Source of the DNA: Nemertoderma westbladi
Taxonomy: Eukaryota > Xenacoelomorpha > Nemertodermatida > Nemertodermatidae
Length of the DNA stretch: 52,798 nucleotides
Assembly: GCA_032718475.1 (NCBI GenBank)
Contig: JAUCBJ010002794.1
Location: forward strand, 1 to 52,798
Direction: 5' to 3'
A program made the position numbers and the translations under genes. The notes under the pieces are model-generated. The model did not search any database and was not told where the DNA came from. It saw only the letters and a list, made by a program, of their open reading frames with translations. Shown here in pieces: positions 32,301 to 42,834 of this stretch; the stretch's first letter is position 1; each line of letters begins with the position of its first letter.

Positions 32301-35300
32301 CCTAATAGTATAAACCAGATCCCTAGTTGGTAAACCAATATCTGACTTACCTACAAGTATAAACCAGATCCCCATTTGGTAAGCCAATATCTTACTTACC
32401 TACAAGTATAAACCAGATTCCGAGTTGGTAAACCAATATCTTACTTACCTAATAGTATAAACCAGATCCCTAGTTGGTAAACCAATATCTGACTTACCTA
32501 CAAGTATAAACCAGATCCCCATTTGGTAAGCCAATATCGTACTTACCTACAAGTATAAACCAGATCCCTAGTTGGTAAACCAATATCTTACTTACCTACA
32601 AGTATAAACCAGATTCCCAGTTGGTAAGCCAATATCTTACTTACCTAAAAGTATAAACCAGATCCCTAGTTGGTAAACCAATATCTTACTTACCTACAAG
32701 TATAAACCAGATTCCCAGTTGGTAAACCAATATCTTACTTACCTAAAAGTATAAACCAGATCCCTAGTTGGTAAACCAATATCTTACTTACCTACAAGTA
32801 TAAACCAGATCCCCATTTGGTAAGCCAATATCTTACTTACCTACAAGTATAAACCAGATCCCTAGTTGGTAAACCAATATCTTACTTACCTACAAGTATA
32901 AACCAGATTCCCAGTTGGTAAGCTAATATCTTACTTACCTAAAAGTATAAACCAGATCCCTAGTTGGTAAACCAATATCTTACTTACCTACAAGTATAAA
33001 CCAGATTCCCAGTTGGTAAGCCAATATCTTACTTACCTAAAAGTATAAACCAGATCCCTAGATGGTAGACCAATATCTTACTTACCTACAAGTATAAACC
33101 AGATTCCCAGTTGGTAAGCCAATATCTTACTTACCTAAAAGTATAAACCAGATCCCTAGTTGGTAAACCAATATCTTACTTACCTACAAGTATAAACCAG
33201 ATTCCCAGTTGGTAAGCCAATATCTTACTTACCTAAAAGTATAAACCAGATCCCTAGTTGGTAAACCAATATCTTACTTACCTAAAAGTATAAACCAGAT
33301 CCCTAGTTGGTAAACCAATATCTTACTTACCTACAAGTATAAACCAGATTCCCAGTTGGTAAGCCAATATCTTACTTACCTAAAAGTATAAACCAGATCC
33401 CTAGTTGGTAAACCAATATCTTACTTACCTACAAGTATAAACCAGATTCCCAGTTGGTAAGCCAATATCTTACTTACCTAAAAGTATAAACCAGATCCCT
33501 AGTTGGTAAACCAATATCTTACTTACCTACAAGTATAAACCAGATTCCCAGTTGGTAAGCCAATATCTTACTTACCTAAAAGTATAAACCAGATCCCTAG
33601 ATGGTAGACCAATATCTTACTTACCTACAAGTATAAACCAGATTCCCAGTTGGTAAGCCAATATCTTACTTACCTAAAAGTATAAACCAGATCCCTAGAT
33701 GGTAGACCAATATCTTACTTACCTACAAGTATAAACCAGATTCCCAGTTGGTAAGCCAATATCTTACTTACCTAAAAGTATAAACCAGATCCCTAGTTGG
33801 TAAACCAATATCTTACTTACCTACAAGTATAAACCAGATTCCCAGTTGGTAAACCAATATCTTACTTACCTAAAAGTATAAACCAGATCCCTAGTTGGTA
33901 AACCAATATCTTACTTACCTACAAGTATAAACCAGATCCCCATTTGGTAAGCCAATATCTTACTTACCTACAAGTATAAACCAGATCCCTAGGTGGTAAA
34001 CCAATATCTTACTTACCTACAAGTATAAACCAGATTCCCAGTTGGTAAGCCAATATCTTACTTACCTAAAAGTATAAACCAGATCCCTAGTTGGTAAACC
34101 AATATCTTACTTACCTACAAGTATAAACCAGATTCCCAGTTAGTTGGTAAGCCAATATCTTATTTACCTACAAGTATAAACCAGATCCCCAGTTGGTAAA
34201 CCAATATCATACTTACCTACAAGTATAAACCAGATCCCCATTTGGTAAGCCAATATCTTACTTACCTACAAGTATAAACCAGATCCCTAGTTGGTAAACC
34301 AATATCTTACTTACCTACAAGTATAAACCAGATCCCTAGTTGGTAATCCAATATCTTACTTACCTAAAAGTATAAACCAGATCCCTAGTTGGTAAGCCAA
34401 TATCTTACTTACCTACAAGTATAAACCAGATCCCCATTTGGTAAGCCAATATCTTACTTACCTACAAGTATAAACCAGATCCCTAGTTGGTAAACCAATA
34501 TCTTACTTACCTAAAAGTATAAACCAGATCCCTAGTTGGTAAACCAATATCTTACTTACCTACAAGTATAAACCAGATTCCCAGTTGGTAAGCCAATATC
34601 TTACTTACCTAAAAGTATAAACCAGATCCCTAGTTGGTAAACCAATATCTTACTTACCTACAAGTATAAACCAGATTCCCAGTTGGTAAGCCAATATCTT
34701 ACTTACCTAAAAGTATAAACCAGATCCCTAGTTGGTAAACCAATATCTTACTTACCTACAAGTATAAACCAGATCCCCATTTGGTAAGCCAATATCTTAC
34801 TTACCTACAAGTATAAACCAGATCCCTAGTTGGTAAACCAATATCTTACTTACCTACAAGTATAAACCAGATCCCCATTTGGTAAGCCAATATCTTACTT
34901 ACCTACAAGTATAAACCAGATTCCCAGTTGGTAAGCCAATATCTTACTTACCTAAAAGTATAAACCAGATCCCTAGTTGGTAAACCAATATCTTACTTAC
35001 CTACAAGTATAAACCAGATCCCCATTTGGTAAGCCAATATCTTACTTACCTACAAGTATAAACCAGATCCCTAGTTGGTAAACCAATATCTTACTTACCT
35101 ACAAGTATAAACCAGATCCCCATTTGGTAAGCCAATATCTTACTTACCTACAAGTATAAACCAGATCCCTAGTTGGTAAACCAATATCTTACTTACCTAC
35201 AAGTATTAACCAGATTCCCAGTTGGTAAGCCAATATCTTACTTACCTAAAAGTATAAACCAGATCCCCAGTTGGTAAGCCAATATCTTACTTACCTACAA

Positions 35301-35904
35301 GTACAAACCAGATCCCTAGTTGGTAAACCAATATCTTACTTACCTACAAGTATAAACCAGATCCCTAGTTGGTAAACCAATATCTTACTTACCTACAAGT
35401 ATAAACCAGATTCCCAGTTGGTAAGCCAATATCTTACTTACCTAAAAGTATAAACCAGATCCCTAGTTGGTAAACCAATATCTTACTTAACTACAAGTAT
35501 AAACCAGATCCCCAGTTGGTAAACCAATATCTTACTTACCTACAAGTATAAACCAGATTCCCAGTTGGTAAGCCAATATCTTACTTACCTACAAGTACAA
35601 ACCAGATCCCTAGTTGGTAAACCAATATCTTACTTACCTAAAAGTATAAACCAGATCCCCAGTTGGTAAGCCAAAATCTTACTTACCTACAAGTATAAAC
35701 CAGATTCCCAGTTGGTAAGCCAATATCTTACTTACCTACAAGTACAAACCAGATCCCTAGTTGGTAAACCAATATCTTACTTACCTAAAAGTATAAACCA
35801 GATCCCCAGTTGGTAAGCCAAAATCTTACTTACCTACAAGTATAAACCAGATTCCCAGTTGGTAAGCCAATATCTTACTTACCTACAAGTATAAACAAGA
35901 TCCC
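29393..35904. repeat. 49-bp satellite, block 5, with a 4-monomer higher-order repeat
   Basis: About 133 units. From about 31590 onward many units follow a 196-bp (4-monomer) order: tagttggtaaacc, ccatttggtaagcc, tagttggtaaacc, ttcccagttggtaagcc. The linker acctaaaagt follows the ttcccagttggtaagcc unit. Around 33000-33800 a two-unit (98-bp) order of ttcccagttggtaagcc with tagttggtaaacc or tagatggtagacc dominates. The array stops at 35904, where non-repetitive sequence of the putative host exon begins. The final unit (ataaacaagatcccc) is slightly divergent. Confidence 0.93.
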
Positions 35905-37417
35905 CAGTAGACCCAGGTAAAGATGACATTCGACTGAGGAAAGGAAAGTATGGTACTGATCCCTTATTGGTCGAAACTTGAGGTCTGGACACGTAAAGGT
36001 AGTATGATTTGGAGGAGTAAGAAACGCAGAGCCCGCATAGGAAGCATATGGAGGAAGACGGACCAATCAGCGATGAAGAAGACACCACAGCGTCATTGGT
36101 TTCCATAGTGCCGGTACATTCCTTTAAAGGAAACGGACTTGTCTGAATTAGCTGTCGGATAGGCGGCTTATGTTGTTGCGGGACGCCGTTTATAAGCGAT
36201 GAATCGCGGTGAGATTGGGGCGAACCGATACAACGTCGCAACACCGATATAGGCGAACATACATCGGAGTGTTCAACCGTATATTCTTCTCGTTCCGACT
36301 TTATGTTGCGAACTTGGTTCGATGATGAATGAGGAACGGTGTTTGATGGTGGGTGAGGAACGGTGGTTGATGGTGGGTGAGAAACGGTGTTTGCTGGTGG
36401 GTGAGGAACGGTATGTGATGGTGGGTGAGGAACGGTGTGTGATGGTGGGTGATGAACGGTGTTTGATGGTGGGTGAGGAACGGTGTGTGATGGTGGGTGA
36501 GGAACGGTGTGTGATGGTGGGTGAGGAACGGTGTGTGATGGTGGGTGAGGAACGGTGTGTGATGGTGGGTGAGGAACGGTGTTTGATGATGAGTGAGGAA
36601 CGGTGTTTGATGGTGAGTGAGGAACGGTGTTTGATGGTGGGTGAGGAACGGTGTTTGATGGTGGGTGAGGAACGGTGGGTGATGGTGGGTGAGGAACGGT
36701 GTGTGATGGTGGGTGAGGGACGGTGTTTGATGGTGGGTGAGGAACGGTGTTTGATGGTGGGTGAGGAACGGTGTTTGATGGTGGGTGAGGAACGGTGGGT
36801 GATGGTGGGTGAGGAACGGTGTGTGATGGTGGGTGAGAAACTGTGTTTGAGGGTGGGTGAGGAACGGTGTTTGATGGTGAGTGAGGAACGGTGTTTGATG
36901 GTGGGTGAGGAACGGTGTTTGATGGTGGGTGAGGGACGGTGTTTGATGGTGGGTGAGGAACGGTGTTTGATGGTGGGTGAGGAACGGTGGGTGATGGTGG
37001 GTGAGGAACGGTGTGTGATGGTGGGTGAGGGACGGTGTTTGATGGTGGGTGAGGAACGGTGTTTGATGGTGGGTGAGGAACGGTGTTTGATGGTGGGTGA
37101 GGAACGGTGGGTGATGGTGGGTGAGGAACGGTGTGTGATGGTGGGTGAGAAACTGTGTTTGAGGGTGGGTGAGGAACGGTGTTTGATGGTGAGTGAGGAA
37201 CGGTGTTTGATGGTGGGTGAGGAACGGTGTTTGATGGTGAGTGAGGAACGGTGTTTGATGGTGGGTGAGGAACGGTGTTTGACGGTGGGTAAGGAACAGG
37301 GTTCGTTGGTGGGTGAGCTGCATGATTCGATCGGGAATGTGAGTTTGCCTCCTTGTGAAGAAATGGCTTCAATATATAAACACGATCTTCTACAGCAATT
37401 CCATCTTTAACAAAAAC
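35883..37417 (-). CDS. Putative host-gene exon with Pro-rich octapeptide repeat
   Basis: On the minus strand a 3' splice-site consensus (cattttgttt-type tract, then tttattttag) precedes 37417. The frame starts in phase 0 with VFVKDGIAVEDRVYILKPF and stays open for about 511 codons. After a ~35-residue lead come about 40 copies of an eight-residue unit, HPPSNTVP with variants (HTVP, PTVP). A non-repetitive ~150-residue part follows: basic/acidic, Ser-rich, with a CFLCGLC motif near residue 457 and YFPFLSRM near the end. The frame then enters a satellite unit and reaches a perfect donor, TGTAG|GTAAGTAAG, at 35883/35882. Without splicing it would stop at 35879. I do not recognise the protein. 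The unique sequence open on both sides of the repeat and both splice sites argue for a real exon; there is no transcript evidence here. Confidence 0.55.
36310..37316. repeat. 24-bp minisatellite inside the putative exon
   Basis: About 40 tandem copies of a 24-bp unit; on the plus strand it reads ggaacggtgtttgatggtgg then gtga. Variants change tttgatg to tgtgatg or ggtgatg. Because 24 is divisible by three, every frame on both strands stays open, so long plus-strand and alternative minus-strand frames here are by-products. Larger blocks of the array are themselves repeated; for example the variant cluster with gaaactgtgtttgagg occurs at about 36836 and 37147. Confidence 0.95.
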
Positions 37418-37895
37418 CTAAAATAAACAAAATATGAACAACTAAACAAACAAGCAACAACCCCGAAGACGGCCAATCTGACCAGGAAAAATTGAATCCG
37501 CCATAATTCCACGATCCGCAACTAAATAGGCCAAACTATAAAAATTGTACCTGATTATATTTGAGATAAATTATTATATTTGGGATAAATGTTGTGAGCG
37601 ATATAAAGAGGAGAGAAATTTATTTTCTGTGGAATGCGATTACGAAATAACAGTTTTTGTGACGTCACACGCCAAGTGCTTCAGAATTTAAAGATCATAA
37701 CCAAGAAAACATAACGAAAACCGAAATTGTTTATTAGCCTTTGTTTCAGTTGTATCCATTCATCATGCCTAGGAACATAGTGTCGTTATTCAGGTACCTG
37801 GACACCCCCCCCCCCCGTTATTCAGGTACCTGGACACCCCCCCCCCCCCCAAATGCCAGGCGTTTCTAAGTAGAAAGTAGTGGTGACGGTCCTAG
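37418..37895. other. Non-coding, likely intron, with duplicated C-run unit
   Basis: No gene is seen. If the exon to the left is real, this is its upstream intron on the minus strand. At 37785-37850 a unit beginning gttattcaggtacctggaca and ending in a C homopolymer (12 C, then 14 C) occurs twice in tandem. The rest is unique AT-rich sequence. Confidence 0.6.
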
Positions 37896-38640
37896 ATGTG
37901 CATTGACCCACCCCAGCAGAACAACCGGAAACGGGGCTCTAACCTGGAGGCCTTGCGTCATGACCCCAGGCTGTCTGAAGTGGCAGCACTCCTTGACGAA
38001 GAGGATGTCGATAATGCGTACCAGAGTCTCACTGAAGCGATAAAGGACTCGGCTCCACTAAAGCGCTCAAGCAATCGACCATCACTACGATGGTTTGATA
38101 AACAGTGCTACGATATGCGGCAAGAAATACTCCACCATGATGCTAAACGCTTTTTGCTAAACTGCAGCGATTAAACGCTGCATGGGTCTCCATAAATCGA
38201 CACAAAACCGACGTGCTCTCGCCCTTCATTTACAGGAACCCTTCTGTGTCGAATATTAGGTTACATTAAATCTACGTACCCAGAACATGGGCCTATGAAC
38301 AATACGTCGAACTCCAAGCGATTAAAATGGCCGAAATTCCTCCTGAATTCTGGGAATCACCGGGTTTCACAAACAGAAGCTGGACAGAGTCCAACCTACG
38401 CCACGTGACACCCCACCCCGCTTTAGTTGCCATGGGTTCCACCACTTAATCTGTTGTACGACGGGATATCACGCCCCAAACATTGACTGTAGGTGCCGTC
38501 TGTGTGGGGATTCCGCCACACTTTATCATCTCACTGAGTGCACCGCGAACCACGAGCCACTTCGACACTGGGCAACATTGTCTTGCCCCACCCCCTAGTT
38601 TGCCTATTTTAAACTCCGACCTTTATTTATTTATTTCAAT
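37896..38640 (+). pseudogene. LINE ORF2 remnant with RT core deleted
   Basis: The first part (37896-38174) is open and reads like the basic linker between endonuclease and RT of a LINE (RPSLRWFDKQCYDMRQEILH). From about 38280 to 38600 broken frames follow, with AYEQYVELQAIKMAEIPPEFW. Near 38488-38600 comes a Cys/His cluster, CRLCGDSATLYHLTEC, typical of the C-terminal zinc finger of Jockey/I-type LINE ORF2. The whole reverse transcriptase that should lie between is absent. This is an old internally deleted relic, a different family from the RTE-like and CR1-like copies. Confidence 0.7.
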
Positions 38641-38742
38641 TAAATCTAATCTGTTTTAAAATACTGCGCTGCGCATTTAATTTAATTTTATTTCTTATTT
38701 TACTGTGCCGACACCGACGGCGTGATTCTTTAATATATATAT

Positions 38743-38828
38743 AGTAACTAACAAACAGCAGTGACTAACAAACAGCAGTGACTAACAAACAGCAGTGACT
38801 AACAAACAGCAGTGACTAACAAACAGCA
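38743..38828. repeat. 17-bp tandem repeat
   Basis: Five near-perfect head-to-tail copies of taacaaacagcagtgac. It follows an AT-rich stretch (tttaatatatatatag) and ends 70 bp before the 34-bp satellite. Confidence 0.9.
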
Positions 38829-38897
38829 AGTCCTTCCATTTCTCAATGATCGATGGGTTTGAAGATGTTGTATTTAATAACTCACTAAATAAATAAA

Positions 38898-41494
38898 TTA
38901 CTCATCGCGGCCTTTGCGACATGTTGCGAAATTACCCCTCGTGGCCTTTGCGACATGTTGCGAGATTACTCCTCGCGGCCTTTGCGACATGTTGCGAAAT
39001 TACTCCTCGCGGCCTTTGCGACATGTTGCGAGATTACTCGTCGCGGCATTTGCGACATGTTGCGAGATCACTCCTCGCGGCCTTTGCGACATGTAGCGAG
39101 ATTACTCCTCGCGGCCTTTGGTCTTTGCGACATGTTACGAAATTACTCCTCGCGGCCTTTGGGACATGTTGCGAGATTACTCCTTGCGGCCTTTGCGACA
39201 TGTTGCGAGATCACTCCTCGCGGCCTTTGGGACATGTTGCGAGATTACTCCTTGCGGCCTTTGGGACATGTTGCGAGATTACTCCTTGCGGCCTTTGCGA
39301 CATGTAGCGAGATTACTCCTCGCGGCCTTTGGGACATGTTGCGAGATTACTCCTTGCGGCCTTTGCGACATGTTGAGAGATTACTCCGCGCGGCCTTTGC
39401 GACATGTTGAGAGATTACTCCGCGCAGCCTTTGCGACATGTTGCGAGATTACTCCTTGCGGCCTTTGCGACATGTTGAGAGATTACTCCGCGCGGCCTTT
39501 GCGACATGTTGAGAGATTACTCCTCGCGGCATTTGCGACATGTTGCGAGATCACTCCTCGCGGCCTTTGCGACATGTAGCGAGATTACTCCTCGCGGCCT
39601 TTGGTCTTTGCGACATGTTACGAAATTACTCCTCGCGGCCTTTGGGACATGTTGCGAGATTACTCCTTGCGGCCTTTGCGACATGTTGCGAGATCACTCC
39701 TCGCGGTCTTTGCGACATGTAGCGAGATTACTCCTTGCGGCCTTTGCGACATGTTGAGAGATTACTCCGCGCGGCCTTTGCGACATGTTGCGAGATTACT
39801 CCTCGCGGCTTTTGCAACATGTAGCGAGATTACTCATTGCGGCCTTTGCGACATGTTGCGAGATTACTCCTGGCGGCCTTTGGCCTTCGCGACATGTTGC
39901 AGATTACTCCTCGCGGCATTTGCGACATGTTGCGAGATTACTCCTCGCGGCCTTTGCGACATGTTGCGAAATTACTCATCGCGGCCTTTGCGACATGTTG
40001 CGAAATTACTCCTCGCGGCCTTTGCGACATGTTGCAAGATTACTCCTCGCGGCCTTTGCGACATGTTGCGAAATTACTCCTCGCGGCCTTTGCGACATGT
40101 TGCGAAATTACTCCTCGCGGCCTTTGTGACATGTTGCGAGATTACTCCTCGCGGCCTTTGTGACATGTTGCGAAATTACTCATCACGGCCTTTGCGACAT
40201 GTTGCGAAATTACTCCTCGCGGCCTTTGCGACATGTTGCGAAATTACTCCTCGCGGCCTTTGCGACATGTTGCAAGATTACTCCTCGCGGCCTTTGCGAC
40301 ATGTTTCGAAATTACTCATCGCGGCCTTTGCGACATGTTGAGAAATTACTCCTCGCGGCCTTTGCGACTTGTTGAGAGATTACCCCTCGCGGCCTTTGCG
40401 ACATGTTGCGAGATTACTCCTCGCGGCCTTTGCGACATGTTGCGAAATTACTCCTCGTGGCCTTTGCGACATGTTGCGAGATTACTCCTCGCAGCCTTTG
40501 CGACATGTTGCGAAATTACTCCACGTGGCCTTTGCAACAGACATGTTGCGAGATTACTCCTCGCGGCCTTTTGACATGTTGCGAGATTACTCCTCGCGGC
40601 CTTTGCGACATGTTGCGAAATTACTCCTCGCGGCCTTTGCGATATGTTGCGAGATTAATCCTCGCGGCCTTTGGTCTTTGCGACATGTTACGAAATTACT
40701 CCTCGCGGCCTTTGGGACATGTTGCGAGATTACTCCTCGCGGCATTTGCGACATGTTGCGAGATCACTCCTCGCGGCCTTTGCAACATGTTGCGAGATTA
40801 CTTCTCGCGGCATTTGCGACATGTTGCAAGATCACTCCTCGCGGCCTTTGCGACATGTAGCGAGATTACTCCTTGCGGCCTTTGCGACATGTTGAGAGAT
40901 TACTCCGCGCGGCCTTTGCGACATGTTGCGAGATTACTCCTCGCGGCTTTTGCAACATGTAGCGAGATTACTCATTGCGGCCTTTGTGACATGTTGCGAG
41001 ATTACTCCTGGCGGCCTTTGCGACATGTTGCAGATTACTCCTCGCGGCATTTGCGACATGTTGCGAGATTACTCCTCGCGGCCTTTGCGACATGTTGCGA
41101 AATTACTCATCGCGGCCTTTGCGACATGTTGCGAAATTACTCCTCGCGGCCTTTGCGACATGTTGCAAGATTACTCCTTGCGGCCTTTGCGAAATGTTGC
41201 GAAATTACTCCTCGCGGCCTTTGCGACATGTTGCGAAATTAATCCTCGCGGCCTTTGCGACATGTTGCGAGATTACTCCTCGCGGCCTTTGTGACATGTT
41301 GCGAAATTACTCATCGCGGCCTTTGCAACATGTTGCGAAATTACTCCTCGCGGCCTTTGCGACATGTTGCGAAATTACTCCTCGCGGCCTTTGCGACATG
41401 TTGCGAGATTACTCCTCGCGGCCTTTGCGACATGTTGCGAAATTACTCATCGCGGCCTTTGCGACATGTTGCGAAATTACTCCTCGCGGCCTTT
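38898..41494. repeat. 34-bp satellite, main block
   Basis: About 76 units of a 34-bp monomer: cctttgcgacatgttgcga followed by aattactcctcgcgg. Common variants are gagattactcc, atgtagcga, gttgagaga and ccgcgcggcc. A marker unit with an inserted ggtcttt (tttggtctttgcgac) occurs at about 39118, 39601 and 40671. The surrounding variant order is shared, so larger segments have been duplicated. The unit lacks stop codons on the plus strand, which produces long meaningless open frames of period 34 codons. Confidence 0.95.
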
Positions 41495-42689
41495 ATTTAA
41501 TTTATTTAATTCTTTAATCCAGGCCAGTGGTACAGCCCATATAAAAACATATTGTATCATGTATACTACAAAGAAAAATAGAGCACAATATTTAAATTAG
41601 TTCCTAGATTTCCAATTAAAGCTCCAATTAAAGTAAACACATCGGGGCCCCGGGTCGTCGTATAAAATAGATGACACACAACGTATAAACATTCGTCACT
41701 ATGTAAATAAACACGTTACTATATAAATAAATACATACGAAAAAATATATCAACAGGTATTCACAATAAGGATTAAAGGCACATAGATAACAATACTCTC
41801 AATGCTTAAATAAACTAAATTAACTCACGAGTTCGGCTCTTCGTTTTATCCGTGTATAAATAATAATGATAAATATATACATTATTCACAAAAAGTGAAT
41901 AATGTTAAATAATAATTAATAAATAATTAATTAAGATAATTAATTAATAATGTTGTATGGTTAATATTAAAAAAAAAAAACCGAAAAATATTTATATTAT
42001 TCATTAAATTAGTAAAAAGAGATTTAAAAAAACAAGAAAGTTAGCCTATTTAAGTATGTCATTCAAAAACAAAAATACAAAAAGTTAAGTCGCGTGGTCT
42101 ACACCAAAGATACGGCTCGTCCGGTGAGTTACAAGGTTTACTACTTGAACAATACTATTTCCAGACTCCCTCACACGTTGCAATAACGAACATCGTGCAT
42201 TGTAGCGGATATGGACGACCTTAGGCAGATTGAGTGATCCACACATGTATGCACACTGCAATCATACTTGAAACCAAATAGCTGTCTGATATGTTATTGT
42301 AGGCTACTCTGTACCTATCGTAGATAGACTGCGTGTAGTTGCGACGAGCCCACACAGCGTTACAGTAAATCTGTGTGCAAAAAGCACGGAATAGCCTAAT
42401 TTTGACATCTTTGCTACAGTTTGCGAATTTCCTAATTAAAAAATTCCCTCTCCTATAAAGGCTTGTCAGTTGATTAAGTATATCATAGCTGTCATCTGTC
42501 GTGTTATGAAAAATGTGTCCTAAGTATTTATACTTCTTAACTGTCTCTAAGTTAGTGCCGTTGATGGATATACTAGTTACTAATTCATTTTTATACGATT
42601 TAGGAACTAAATACATGAACTTTGATTTTTTGACGTTTATAACTATAGAATGCCTGATTGCGTAATCCTCGTACGTTTTTATCAGTTTC
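41495..42689 (-). mobile_element. LINE 3' fragment inserted in the 34-bp satellite
   Basis: The satellite breaks at cggcctttatttaat and restarts at tcatccctttgcgac. Between them is the 3' end of a LINE on the minus strand: a C-terminal RT-region frame (42171-42694) and a ~670-bp AT-rich 3' UTR, ending at the left in an (AAATT)-like tail. The shared ccttt at both ends is a possible short target duplication. The 5' part of the element is missing. Confidence 0.75.
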
Positions 42690-42694
42690 CTCAT
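42171..42694 (-). pseudogene. LINE ORF2 C-terminal region, frameshifted
   Basis: The minus-strand frame begins inside the RT thumb region (VINVKKSKFMYLVP, then YKYLGHIFHN, typical of the part after YADD in CR1/L2-type LINEs). It continues with KIRLFRAFCTQIYCNAVWARR and YRVAYNNI. Near 42285 the conserved C-terminus passes to another frame (QLFGFKYDCSVHTC), which ends at TGA 42171-42173, while the first frame stops earlier at 42221. The single indel and missing 5' part mark it as dead. It is a different family from ORF2 at 2806. Confidence 0.75.
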
Positions 42695-42834
42695 CCCTTT
42701 GCGACTTGTTGTGAGATTACTCCTCGTGGCCTTTGGAGATTACTCCTCGTGGCCTTTGCGACATGTTGCGAAATTACTCATCGCGGCCTTTGCGACATGT
42801 TGCGAAATTACTCCTCGTGGCCTTTGCGACATGT
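42690..42834. repeat. 34-bp satellite, second block
   Basis: About four units of the 34-bp satellite continue after the LINE fragment, including one shortened unit (near 42735). The block ends at gcgacatgtt, where BEL internal sequence (catactgtaggcc) begins without an LTR. It belongs to the same original array as 38898-41494. Confidence 0.88.

Noticed and set aside
471-35904. CRISPR-like regular repeats (49-bp period)
   Set aside because: The whole unit repeats head to tail with no unique spacers, in a clearly eukaryotic, retroelement-rich context.
36301-37410. Plus-strand frame of about 362 codons and alternative minus-strand frame of about 340 codons over the 24-bp minisatellite
   Set aside because: Both exist only because 24 is a multiple of three. 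Only the 35883-37417 minus frame extends far into unique sequence and has splice-site support.
38898-41494. Many long plus-strand open frames (up to about 280 codons) over the 34-bp satellite
   Set aside because: The 34-bp unit has no stop codon in any plus-strand frame, so frames stay open automatically with a 34-codon period. There is no start context, conservation or domain.
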